Shown here in pieces: positions 16,839 to 24,617 of a stretch of 64,000 nt of DNA (position 1 is its first letter; each line of letters starts with the position of its first letter). Source of the DNA: Cellvibrio polysaccharolyticus (GTDB taxonomy: Bacteria > Pseudomonadota > Gammaproteobacteria > Pseudomonadales > Cellvibrionaceae); contig NZ_PRDL01000001.1 of NCBI RefSeq assembly GCF_015182315.1, positions 3,348,001 to 3,412,000 on the forward strand, read 5' to 3'. The position numbers were made by a program, and so were the translations under genes. A model generated the notes under the pieces. The model had not been told where the DNA came from. It did no database searches and saw nothing but the letters and a program-made list of their open reading frames with translations.

Positions 16839-18482
16839 TTACATCATGCCGCCCATACCACCCATACCGCCCATGCCACCCATGTCCGGTGCAGCTGACT
16901 TGTCTTCCGGCAGGTCAGCAACCATAGCTTCGGTGGTGATCATCAGACCGGCAATAGAACCGGCAGCCTGCAGTGCAGTACGGGTTACTTTAGCCGGGTC
17001 AAGGATACCCATTTCCAGCATATCGCCATATTCACCGGTAGCAGCGTTGAAGCCGAAGTTACCAGTACCCTGCTTCACTTTGTCAGCGATAACAGAAGGC
17101 TCTTCACCGGCGTTGGCCGCGATTTGACGCAGCGGTGCTTCCATCGCACGACGTGCAATAGCGATACCGGCGTTCTGGTCTTCGTTGTCGCCAGTCAAAT
17201 CAGCGATAGCAGCAACAGCACGCAGCAAGGCAGTACCACCACCAGGAACCACGCCTTCTTCTACCGCAGCGCGGGTAGCATGCAACGCATCTTCTACACG
17301 GGCTTTCTTCTCTTTCATTTCCATCTCGGTGGCAGCGCCCACTTTGATGACAGCAACACCGCCAGCCAGTTTGGCTACGCGCTCTTGCAGTTTTTCACGA
17401 TCGTAATCGGAAGAAGTTTCTTCGATTTGTACACGGATTTGAGAAACACGTGCTTTGATCTCGTCGGTTTTACCGGCGCCATCAACAATCACGGTGGTTT
17501 CCTTGTTCATGGTTACGCGCTTGGCGGTACCCAGATGCTCAACAGTAGCGCTTTCCAGATCCAGGCCGATTTCTTCAGAAATCACGGTAGCACCGGTCAG
17601 TACAGCGATGTCTTGCAGCATGGCTTTACGACGATCGCCGAAGCCTGGTGCCTTACAGGCAGCCACTTTTACGATGCCACGAATGTTGTTCACAACCAGT
17701 GTTGCCAGCGCCTCGCCTTCAACGTCTTCAGCAACAATGATCAGCGGCTTGCCAGACTTGGCAACGCCTTCCAATACCGGCAGCAACTCACGGATGTTGG
17801 AGACTTTCTTGTCAACCAGCAGGATGTAGGGGCTGTCCTGCTCAACACTCATGTTGTCCTGGTTGGTGATGAAGTACGGAGACAGGTAACCGCGGTCAAA
17901 CTGCATACCTTCTACAACGTCCAGCTCATTCTCAAGGCTGGTGCCTTCTTCAACGGTAATAACGCCTTCTTTACCCACTTTTTCCATGGCTTCGGCAATC
18001 AAACCACCGATGGAAACATCGCTGTTGGCAGAGATGGTGCCAACCTGGGAGATGGATTTGCTGTCAGAACATGGCTGGGCGATAGATTTTACGTGGGCCA
18101 CAGCAGCGATAACGGCTTTGTCGATACCACGCTTCAGGTCCATCGGGTTCATACCGGCAGCAACAGACTTCAGACCTTCGTTAACGATAGCCTGAGCCAG
18201 AACAGTTGCAGTGGTAGTACCGTCACCGGCATCATCAGACGCACGTGAAGCAACTTCCTTCACCATTTGTGCGCCCATGTTTTCAAATTTGTCTTTCAGG
18301 GAGATTTCTTTGGCAACGGACACACCGTCTTTGGTCACGGTAGGCGCGCCGAAAGACTTTTCCAGTACCACGTTACGACCTTTTGGGCCCAGGGTTGCTT
18401 TTACCGCATCGGCCAGAATGTTGACACCAACAAGCATACGCTGACGGGCGCTATCACCAAATTTTACATCTTTAGCTGACAT
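16839..18482 (-). CDS. groEL: Chaperonin GroEL (60 kDa)
   Basis: 547 residues, the usual length. Hallmarks are VKFGDSARQRMLVGVNILADAV at the N-terminus, the ATP-binding GDGTTTATVLA, EDVEGEALATLVVNN in the apical domain, GGVAVIKVGAATE and the Gly-Gly-Met repeat tail. With GroES it folds cytoplasmic proteins in an ATP cycle. AAGGAA precedes the ATG. It follows groES by 55 bases in one operon under a sigma-32-like promoter. Confidence 0.99.
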   Translation of the reverse strand: MSAKDVKFGDSARQRMLVGVNILADAVKATLGPKGRNVVLEKSFGAPTVTKDGVSVAKEISLKDKFENMGAQMVKEVASRASDDAGDGTTTATVLAQAIVNEGLKSVAAGMNPMDLKRGIDKAVIAAVAHVKSIAQPCSDSKSISQVGTISANSDVSIGGLIAEAMEKVGKEGVITVEEGTSLENELDVVEGMQFDRGYLSPYFITNQDNMSVEQDSPYILLVDKKVSNIRELLPVLEGVAKSGKPLIIVAEDVEGEALATLVVNNIRGIVKVAACKAPGFGDRRKAMLQDIAVLTGATVISEEIGLDLESATVEHLGTAKRVTMNKETTVIVDGAGKTDEIKARVSQIRVQIEETSSDYDREKLQERVAKLAGGVAVIKVGAATEMEMKEKKARVEDALHATRAAVEEGVVPGGGTALLRAVAAIADLTGDNEDQNAGIAIARRAMEAPLRQIAANAGEEPSVIADKVKQGTGNFGFNAATGEYGDMLEMGILDPAKVTRTALQAAGSIAGLMITTEAMVADLPEDKSAAPDMGGMGGMGGMGGMM

Positions 18483-18537
18483 AATCCATTTCCTTCAAAA
18501 ATTCGTTCAAACAGAGGGTTGTTCGTTAAATCAGGGC

Positions 18538-18828
18538 TTAAACCAGTACAGCCTTGATATCACTCTCGTTCAGAATGACCAGCTCTTCGCCGTTCACTTC
18601 AATAGTGTCACTACCGGCATATTTGCCGAACACCACAACGTCACCCACTTTTACATCCAGCGGACGCAATTCGCCGCTTGCCAATACACGGCCATTACCC
18701 ACCGCCAGGACTTCGCCCTGATTCGGTTTTTCTTTGGCTGAACCCGGCAGTACGATACCACCCGCGGTTTTTGTTTCTTCTTCTTTGCGGCGAACCACAA
18801 CACGGTCATGTAAAGGACGAATATTCAT
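18538..18828 (-). CDS. groES: Co-chaperonin GroES (10 kDa)
   Basis: 96 residues from the ATG at 18828 (GGAG upstream): MNIRPLHDRVVVRRKEEE, the mobile loop ETKTAGGIVLPGSA, and GDVVVFGKYAG near 65-75. It caps GroEL. An in-frame start further upstream would add ten residues without homology in the family, so it is rejected. Confidence 0.99.
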   Translation of the reverse strand: MNIRPLHDRVVVRRKEEETKTAGGIVLPGSAKEKPNQGEVLAVGNGRVLASGELRPLDVKVGDVVVFGKYAGSDTIEVNGEELVILNESDIKAVLV

Positions 18829-18856
18829 GAGCTCATTCTCCAACAAGCGATTAAAC

Positions 18857-18880
18857 AAAAAAATGCCGGGAGATTCCCGG
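18857..18880 (-). promoter_or_regulatory. Terminator-like hairpin in the groES leader
   Basis: On the minus strand CCGGGA, three bases, TCCCGG, then CA and seven T. It lies between the sigma-32-like promoter and the groES start, within a few bases of the expected transcript 5' end. It could be a 5' stabilising stem-loop, an attenuator or a temperature-sensitive leader element. Confidence 0.55.
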
Positions 18881-18890
18881 AATGATACCT

Positions 18891-18918
18891 AAATAGAGAC
18901 AACCCTTTGGATTTCAAG
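18891..18918 (-). promoter_or_regulatory. Sigma-32-like heat-shock promoter of groESL
   Basis: Minus strand: CTTGAAA (18918-18912), a 13-base spacer, CTCTATTT (18898-18891). The -35 is a full match and the -10 matches six of eight positions of the RpoH consensus (CTTGAAA, 11-16 bases, CCCCATNT). It lies about 65 bases upstream of groES. Confidence 0.7.
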
Positions 18919-19033
18919 CCACTACGTAAAAAAAGACCTTGAATCAGGGTTGCCCCAAAAAAGCTGTGTGAGATATGTGGGGCCGTTACCCGCGATTTCA
19001 ACAGCCTTATACAAAATATTTGTGGTTTATTAC

Positions 19034-19067
19034 AAAAAAGCCCATGCCGGCAATAACGGCATGGGCT
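19034..19067 (-). terminator. Intrinsic terminator of fxsA
   Basis: An 11-base-pair stem (AGCCCATGCCG and CGGCATGGGCT), seven-base loop, followed on the minus strand by a T run. It lies 25 bases beyond the fxsA stop. Confidence 0.85.
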
Positions 19068-19091
19068 CCGGAGCCGCAGCTGAAAACACCC

Positions 19092-19571
19092 TTAACGCCT
19101 TAAATCGTCCTCACCGCGTGGCAAATACTGTTGTGCAGGTCTGGATTGGGCGTCATCCACCGGTTCCGCCTCGCCTTCATAAAGGTTGCCCTGCCGACCG
19201 GTCTGGTAAAAATGGCTACTCACCTGGGCGTTTTTCATCCAGCGCTTGACCAGCAGCTGCTGTAAGGGCGGTAACAACAACAAGAAACCGATCAAATCGG
19301 TGGCAAAGCCCGGCAAAATCAGCAGCACCGCCGCCAGCGATACAAAGATCCCCTTGGCCAGCGCCGCTGTTGGTTGCTGCCCGGCAGACATCAGTTCACG
19401 CGCCTGGCGCAGGCTGGCGGTGCCTTGCACCCGCAGCAGTGTGACGCCAGCAACAATCATCAGGAGTAGCCAGCCAAGGGTTGCCAGCACGCCGATTTCG
19501 CTGCCAATTTTAATCAGCAGCACAATCTCGATGACCGGCAAAATAAGAAAGAACAACACCAAAAAACGCAT
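19092..19571 (-). CDS. fxsA: FxsA family membrane protein
   Basis: 159 residues with membrane segments at about 3-45 and 72-105, and a polar C-terminal tail of about 50 residues. LILPVIEIVLLIKIG at the start, GTASLRQARELMSAGQQP in the loop and LLILPGFATDLIGFLLLLPP are the FxsA signatures. FxsA was named for suppression of F exclusion of phage T7 in E. coli; its normal role is unclear. It often sits next to groESL in gammaproteobacteria, as here. Confidence 0.92.
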   Translation of the reverse strand: MRFLVLFFLILPVIEIVLLIKIGSEIGVLATLGWLLLMIVAGVTLLRVQGTASLRQARELMSAGQQPTAALAKGIFVSLAAVLLILPGFATDLIGFLLLLPPLQQLLVKRWMKNAQVSSHFYQTGRQGNLYEGEAEPVDDAQSRPAQQYLPRGEDDLRR

Positions 19572-19606
19572 AAGTCAGCAAATTTCCTGCGGTGGGAGAA
19601 CCGAGT

Positions 19607-20620
19607 CTACCATTTATAACTCACCCCCAGCGACAGCCGGGTATCTTTGGATTCTTTATCGGGGCGCGGTTCTTTATCAATGCTGTAGTCCAGCTTGATC
19701 TCGGAATAAATGCGGCTGATCAGCATCGTGCTCAGCCCGGTAGTGCTTTTAAGGCGCCAGTTGCTACTGGAATCGAAAGATTGCATAAACTCATTCACAT
19801 GGAAAAACCCCACCCCCCAAGGCAAGGTGTGGCGAAAATTCATGGTCGAGCGACCCGCCGAAAAGTTATCGTCGTCTTCAAAGGCATCAGCCGATTCCTG
19901 GTATTCCTCGCCGAAGTAGGCAACCCCCAAATTCATACTCAAGGCTGAATCGCGACTTTCCCAGAATTGATAACCGGCACCCGAACCGAATACGTAGTAA
20001 GCCTCAGTGCCTTTACGTTCGTCCGCACCGACCTCCATGTTGTTGTACCAGAACCAGCGCTCGCGAAAAAACCAATCCACTGAATAGCCGGTGTTCCACT
20101 TTTTCGGCGAATTGGCCTCGCCCAGCGCGGTTTCTGCATACTCTCCGATAAAGTTATGTCGCCATTCGGATTTGCGCAGCGACATTTCTGTTTGCAGATT
20201 CCATTCGTCACGTACCTCGTTACCGCGAGCATAGGTACCGAGCAGGCTCAAGCGGCCATGATGGGTGTATTTTTCTTCAACAAAGTCTTCGTAAGGTACC
20301 ATCGCCTTGATAGACAACAGCGATACGCGGTTCATGCGCGAACGCAAGCCACAGTAATACACCAGATTTTCTTGCTCCATTTTTTCAACGATACAGGGTG
20401 TCCGGTTGCCATTGATTTTGAGCGGGGTTGAGCTGCTGAAATTTTTGATGCGCTGCTTGGGAATGTTCTGAACACCGAAGTTGACCGTGTTCCACACCAG
20501 ATTATCGCCGTCCACCCGAACCAGTTCGCCAGCCACACGGTCGCCATTGAGCAACTCAATATGACCTGCCTGCACCAACGGAACCCATAAAAGAACTATC
20601 AAAAAACGTAAAAATTGCAC
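19607..20620 (-). CDS. DUF481 family outer-membrane protein
   Basis: 337 residues with a GTG start at 20620. A signal peptide (about 1-18, ending VQAG) is followed by a small beta domain (HIELLNGDRVAGELVRVDGD, seen in some DUF481 proteins) at about 19-100. A beta-barrel region with alternating aromatic and polar strands follows, ending in YKW, the usual outer-membrane-protein terminal Trp/Phe. This fits the YdiY-like 'salt-induced outer membrane protein' family. Its function is not known. It is separated from fxsA by 35 bases, so they may share a transcript. Confidence 0.85.
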   Translation of the reverse strand: MQFLRFLIVLLWVPLVQAGHIELLNGDRVAGELVRVDGDNLVWNTVNFGVQNIPKQRIKNFSSSTPLKINGNRTPCIVEKMEQENLVYYCGLRSRMNRVSLLSIKAMVPYEDFVEEKYTHHGRLSLLGTYARGNEVRDEWNLQTEMSLRKSEWRHNFIGEYAETALGEANSPKKWNTGYSVDWFFRERWFWYNNMEVGADERKGTEAYYVFGSGAGYQFWESRDSALSMNLGVAYFGEEYQESADAFEDDDNFSAGRSTMNFRHTLPWGVGFFHVNEFMQSFDSSSNWRLKSTTGLSTMLISRIYSEIKLDYSIDKEPRPDKESKDTRLSLGVSYKW

Positions 20621-20727
20621 GGCGAAATACCTGATAATACCCGGCTATGTTCAACAACTGATTACACTGGCGAGCCTGCGCCGTGGCAATCATAAAAGTG
20701 TTAATTAAGGTAAGTTACGGAAAATTT

Positions 20728-21039
20728 ATGACTAACATCGCATCCAGAGAAGCCATCTGGTTGGCGCTTAGCCAGATTCCGCCGGGTAAAGTGGTCACTT
20801 ACGGTGAGCTGGCGCGCATGGCCAATTTGCCACGCGCAGCGCGTTTGGCAGGAACCGTTTTGAAACAATTACCGGAAAACTCACAATTGCCCTGGCATAG
20901 AGTTATTAACGCACAAGGCAAACTGTCGCTACCGGCATCAACACCCGCCGGTAAGGAACAGGCAAGGCGTCTGACCGCAGAAGGCGTGATTATATCCGCA
21001 GGGAAAGTATCACTGGCTCAATTCGGTTGGCTGCGCTGA
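20728..21039 (+). CDS. Alkyltransferase-like protein (ATL, inactive MGMT homologue)
   Basis: 103 residues from the ATG at 20728. It has the helix-turn-helix and active-site loop of O6-alkylguanine-DNA alkyltransferase, but the alkyl-acceptor motif PCHRV is PWHRV here (W56), the defining change of ATL proteins. ATLs bind O6-alkylguanine lesions and flag them for nucleotide-excision repair; they do not transfer the alkyl group. The last 30 bases overlap the 3' end of the convergent ampG-like gene. A longer frame from 20683 is open but lacks family support. Confidence 0.9.
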   Translation: MTNIASREAIWLALSQIPPGKVVTYGELARMANLPRAARLAGTVLKQLPENSQLPWHRVINAQGKLSLPASTPAGKEQARRLTAEGVIISAGKVSLAQFGWLR

Positions 21040-22395
21040 TTCACGCTGTTTGAATTTGCGGCCAATAATCAGTAACAATACGAGGCCGGGCACCACCATT
21101 AACGCGGTGATAACAAAAAACAGCGCCCAGTTTCCGCCCAGCGAATCCACCATCTGGCCGCTAAACGAAGACAATGCAGTTTTGCCAAAATTGCTCAATG
21201 ACGATAAGAGCGCATATTGTGCAGCAGAGAATGCGCGGCCAGTCAGCCAACTGAGAAACGACACCATGGCAACCGTGGCAAAGGCTGTAGTGAAGTTGTC
21301 CACCAGAATGGTGGCGAGAAACAGCGATTCTTTGGGGCCGGCAATGGCAATCCAGGCAAACATCAAATTGCTGCCAGCCATGGCCACACCGCCGACAAAT
21401 AACCCGCGAATAATACCGTAGCGAATATTGATGGCACTGCCTATCAGGGTAAATGCTACCGTGGCGAACCAGCCAATCAGCTTGGAGTATTCGGCAATTT
21501 GTTCATTGGTAAAACCGACTTCGCGATAAAACACAATCGACATACGGCCGAGAAACGCCTCGCCCAATTTGAACAGAAAAACAAAACATAAAATCATCAG
21601 CGCCAGCTGCCAGCCGTTGCGACGAAAAAATTCAGCGAAAGGTTCAATTACCGTAACAGAAATGCGGGCGAGTATTTTTCGCCAAATGCTGTCAGTCACT
21701 GCCAGTTGCTGTTGATAACGCAACTCTGCCTGACGCTGTAAAAATTCGCGATCGGTAACCGGCTCACGAATCAGCAAGGTAAATACCATTAACAAGCCGA
21801 TAAACGCCGCCAGCCCAAGATATACAGCATTCCAGCCTACAGTGTCCGCATAAGCAAACGCGAAATAACCCGGCAGTGAAAAACCGGTCCACCAGCCAAT
21901 CACCCCCATCGCTGCTGCAGGTGGCAGTTTGGTTTTTTCATCGCCAATAATATCAATACGGTAAGCATCAATTGCAATATCCTGGGTTGCCGAGCAGGTA
22001 GTAATGCAGAGGGCTAGCAGCGAGGTCCACAACAGACTTTCTGCAGGGTTGGTAAAGGCAATGCCGAGCGTTGCCAGCAACATTAAACCCTGCATGAAAA
22101 AAATCCAGCCGCGACGCTGGCCAAGGCGAGTACAAAACAACGGCAAGCGAACGCGATCAAGCAACGGTGCCCATAAAAAATTGATCGCGTAAACAAGGGT
22201 GACTGAACCGAAAAAACCGATAGCAGAGCGGGACAAACCGGCGTCACTGAGCCAGCCGCTCATACTGGAGCCGACCAGAACCCACGGAAAACCGGAAGCA
22301 CAACCCAGCAAAAAAATATAAAAAAGGCGGTGATCGGAATACGACAAGAGCGTCTCACGCCAGCCCTGTGATTTGCCATCAAGGCGATTCAACAT
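21010..22395 (-). CDS. ampG: AmpG-like muropeptide MFS transporter
   Basis: 461 residues with about 12-14 membrane helices of the major facilitator fold. LLGCASGFPWVLVGSSMSGWL near the start, FLWAPLLDR after helix 2 and ATQDIAIDAYRID in the middle are AmpG signatures. AmpG imports GlcNAc-anhydroMurNAc peptides from the periplasm for recycling and thereby feeds AmpR/AmpC induction. It lies on the same strand as yajQ, ampE and ampD. Its last 30 bases overlap the ATL gene on the opposite strand. Confidence 0.9.
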   Translation of the reverse strand: MLNRLDGKSQGWRETLLSYSDHRLFYIFLLGCASGFPWVLVGSSMSGWLSDAGLSRSAIGFFGSVTLVYAINFLWAPLLDRVRLPLFCTRLGQRRGWIFFMQGLMLLATLGIAFTNPAESLLWTSLLALCITTCSATQDIAIDAYRIDIIGDEKTKLPPAAAMGVIGWWTGFSLPGYFAFAYADTVGWNAVYLGLAAFIGLLMVFTLLIREPVTDREFLQRQAELRYQQQLAVTDSIWRKILARISVTVIEPFAEFFRRNGWQLALMILCFVFLFKLGEAFLGRMSIVFYREVGFTNEQIAEYSKLIGWFATVAFTLIGSAINIRYGIIRGLFVGGVAMAGSNLMFAWIAIAGPKESLFLATILVDNFTTAFATVAMVSFLSWLTGRAFSAAQYALLSSLSNFGKTALSSFSGQMVDSLGGNWALFFVITALMVVPGLVLLLIIGRKFKQRESAQPTELSQ

Positions 22396-22452
22396 ATTTT
22401 TCTACCGGTGGTTGAACGAGCATTATGATTATCAATAAGCGTTTGGCGCTTC

Positions 22453-22485
22453 GCCGCTGCGGCAGGGTGTTTAAACCGCAGCGGC
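22453..22485. terminator. GC-rich inverted repeat between yajQ and ampG
   Basis: GCCGCTGCGG and CCGCAGCGGC form a perfect ten-base-pair stem with a 13-base loop, just downstream of the yajQ stop. There is no T run on the minus strand, so termination would be weak; it may instead affect mRNA stability. Confidence 0.45.
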
Positions 22486-22510
22486 TTTGCCGATAGCTTG
22501 CGCCGTTTTA

Positions 22511-22993
22511 TCAATCGCGGAAGTTGGTAAATTGCAGAGGTAATTCAATGTCGGAGGCGCGCAACAAGGCGATCCCCTCTTGCAGGTCATCGCGCTTTTT
22601 ACCGGTAATGCGCACCTGGTCGCCCTGAATTTGCGCCTGCACTTTTAATTTACCGTCTTTGATCAAACGAACAATTTTTTTGCTCAGCTCACTCTCAAGG
22701 CCGGTGCGCACCAGGATTTCCTGCTTCACCTGTTTGCCCGAGGTTTTGACGTCCCGCACTTCGAGGCAGGCGATATCAATGCCGTTTTTGTGCAGTGAAC
22801 CCTTCAATACATCCAGCATCTGCTCCAGCTGAAATTCGGCGTCGGCGATCATGGTTACTTCGTATTCCTTGCGCTCGAAGTTGGCATCAACGCCTTTAAA
22901 ATCGTAACGGTTGGTGATCAGACGGTGCGCCTGATCAACCGCGTTGGTTAATACGTGTTTATCAACTTCGGATACCACATCAAATGATGGCAT
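22511..22993 (-). CDS. YajQ family nucleotide-binding protein
   Basis: 160 residues from the ATG at 22993 with GAGGAG upstream. MPSFDVVSEVDKHVLTNAVDQA, RYDFKG and DLQEGIALLR are typical of YajQ (UPF0234). Members bind c-di-GMP in Xanthomonas (XC_3703) and nucleotides or tRNA in other species. It is inserted between ampG and ampE, all on the same strand. Which ligand it binds here cannot be said. Confidence 0.93.
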   Translation of the reverse strand: MPSFDVVSEVDKHVLTNAVDQAHRLITNRYDFKGVDANFERKEYEVTMIADAEFQLEQMLDVLKGSLHKNGIDIACLEVRDVKTSGKQVKQEILVRTGLESELSKKIVRLIKDGKLKVQAQIQGDQVRITGKKRDDLQEGIALLRASDIELPLQFTNFRD

Positions 22994-23058
22994 TGAATAT
23001 TCTCCTCTTCTTGAAATACAACATCGCCGCCGTTGCCAGCGGCGATGCTCGATTTTAT

Positions 23059-23973
23059 TTATATTGCCAGCGTGATCAGTGCACTGGCACACATCCACAG
23101 CAACAAGGTGCGCGATAACAGGTCGCCAGCCTGGCCAACCGCATTGCGCAACACACCGGTGAGCAAGCGCTCATCCTGAGGAATGGCATGGTCCACCAGC
23201 GTGGCTGGCGGCGTGCGATCATCTTCTGCCGCCAGCCAGGCACCCGGGCCGGACGCTTGCGCCAGCACATTGCCAAGAAATATCGCTAACGGCAGACGGC
23301 GAAAGCCATCGCGTTTTACAACGGCCATCACCGTATCAAACTGCCCTACCAATGCCCAACTCAAACCCAGCAAACGTGACACCGGCCACTCCAGACAATA
23401 CACCAGAGATGCAAAAGCCGGTGCATTGGCTCCGCCCTGCTGTACCGCACGTTTGTGGATGTCCGCCAAACGGTAAGCCAGCGCACCGGCTGGCCCGGTG
23501 ACAAAAAACCAGAACAACACCGCGAAATAACGTTGCAAAACCATATACCCGGTCGCCTCCAGCGCCTGCTGGTGCAGTTGGCTCCAGCCCGCCTCGGTCT
23601 GGTCAGTATCACTGCCCGCGCGCTTATCCAGCTGCATGGCATCGACCCATTCACGGGCAGCGATATTATCCTGCCGATCTGCAGCCTCAACATAGCGGTT
23701 AAGCAAACGGTCCATATCACCGGCACCCAGACACAACCACAACACTGGCACATAAATCAGTAACAGCACCACAACCGATACCGAGTGATACAACCAACCG
23801 AGCAACAGCAATAACAACATGACCGGCAACACCACCGCCACGGCAAACAGCAGTACGCCGCGCAGACGGCGAGCTAACCAGCCATGCCAGGCCGACAGCA
23901 CGCGCCCCCCGGAAAAAGACGACTGAAAAAGATACAGCCAGAGAATCACAATAAAGGTACTTAAAAATATCAT
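23059..23973 (-). CDS. ampE: AmpE-like regulatory membrane protein
   Basis: 304 residues with about four membrane segments (1-20, 40-80, 145-170 and the C-terminal 285-304). The order and overlap with ampD, the 300-residue length and segments such as RYFAVLFWFFVTGPAGALAYRL fit AmpE of the AmpE/CobD-like family. AmpE has been proposed as a sensor in beta-lactamase induction, but its biochemical role is uncertain. The ATG overlaps the ampD stop in an ATGA junction. Confidence 0.88.
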   Translation of the reverse strand: MIFLSTFIVILWLYLFQSSFSGGRVLSAWHGWLARRLRGVLLFAVAVVLPVMLLLLLLGWLYHSVSVVVLLLIYVPVLWLCLGAGDMDRLLNRYVEAADRQDNIAAREWVDAMQLDKRAGSDTDQTEAGWSQLHQQALEATGYMVLQRYFAVLFWFFVTGPAGALAYRLADIHKRAVQQGGANAPAFASLVYCLEWPVSRLLGLSWALVGQFDTVMAVVKRDGFRRLPLAIFLGNVLAQASGPGAWLAAEDDRTPPATLVDHAIPQDERLLTGVLRNAVGQAGDLLSRTLLLWMCASALITLAI

Positions 23974-24530
23974 GGGCGCACTTCCCTTAAACCATTCAAA
24001 TAATGGGCCCAGTCAAATGCCGGGCCAGGGTCGGTCTTACGCAACGGCGCTATTTGTTCATGCCCGACGATTCGCTCCGGCGTAATGCCCGGAAATTGCG
24101 TCATCAGGATTTTTGTCAGCGTCAGCAGCGCATCATACTGCGAGTCAGCATAGGGAACATCATCACAACCTTCCAGCTCAATGCCAATACTGAAGTCATT
24201 ACAGTTACCCACACCATTAAAATTGGACGCACCGGCATGCCATGCCCGGTCATACAGAGAAACAAACTGGGTGATTGCACCATCGCGCTCGATTAAAAAA
24301 TGAGCGGATACACGAAGATCGGCGATTGTTTCAAAATAACTGTGGGCGGAAACGTCCAATTGCCCTTGAAAAAAAGCGGCGATGTGACCGGTGGCAAACT
24401 GACCTGGGGGCAAACTGATATTGTGGATAACCAGCAGATCTATCGCTATGCCCTGGGGGCGCTGGTTAAAATGGGACGATGGGATATGCCTGATACCCTC
24501 AAGCCAGCCATCAAATGGATCGGATGTCAC
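23970..24530 (-). CDS. ampD: 1,6-anhydro-N-acetylmuramyl-L-alanine amidase AmpD
   Basis: 186 residues, GTG start at 24530. Amidase_2 fold with the zinc ligands H36 (VIHNISLPPG), H157 (VGHEQIAP) and D167 (TDPGPAFDW), and the catalytic glutamate in FSIGIELEG (about 118-120). It removes the stem peptide from anhydroMurNAc peptides imported by AmpG. Loss of AmpD derepresses ampC in species that have it; no ampC or ampR is in the window. Confidence 0.95.
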   Translation of the reverse strand: MTSDPFDGWLEGIRHIPSSHFNQRPQGIAIDLLVIHNISLPPGQFATGHIAAFFQGQLDVSAHSYFETIADLRVSAHFLIERDGAITQFVSLYDRAWHAGASNFNGVGNCNDFSIGIELEGCDDVPYADSQYDALLTLTKILMTQFPGITPERIVGHEQIAPLRKTDPGPAFDWAHYLNGLREVRP

Positions 24531-24617
24531 ACAACCGCCTTATGTAAAAAAAGTGACATGATAACGGGGAGAATAACGCCAGACCAGCATTCTGCCCGGC
24601 GGTGTCAGATGTGGCGA

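Noticed and set aside
17124..18248. 374-codon open frame on the plus strand opposite groEL
   Set aside because: It lies wholly antisense to a highly conserved gene, and its codon pattern mirrors groEL; long antisense frames are common in biased genes.
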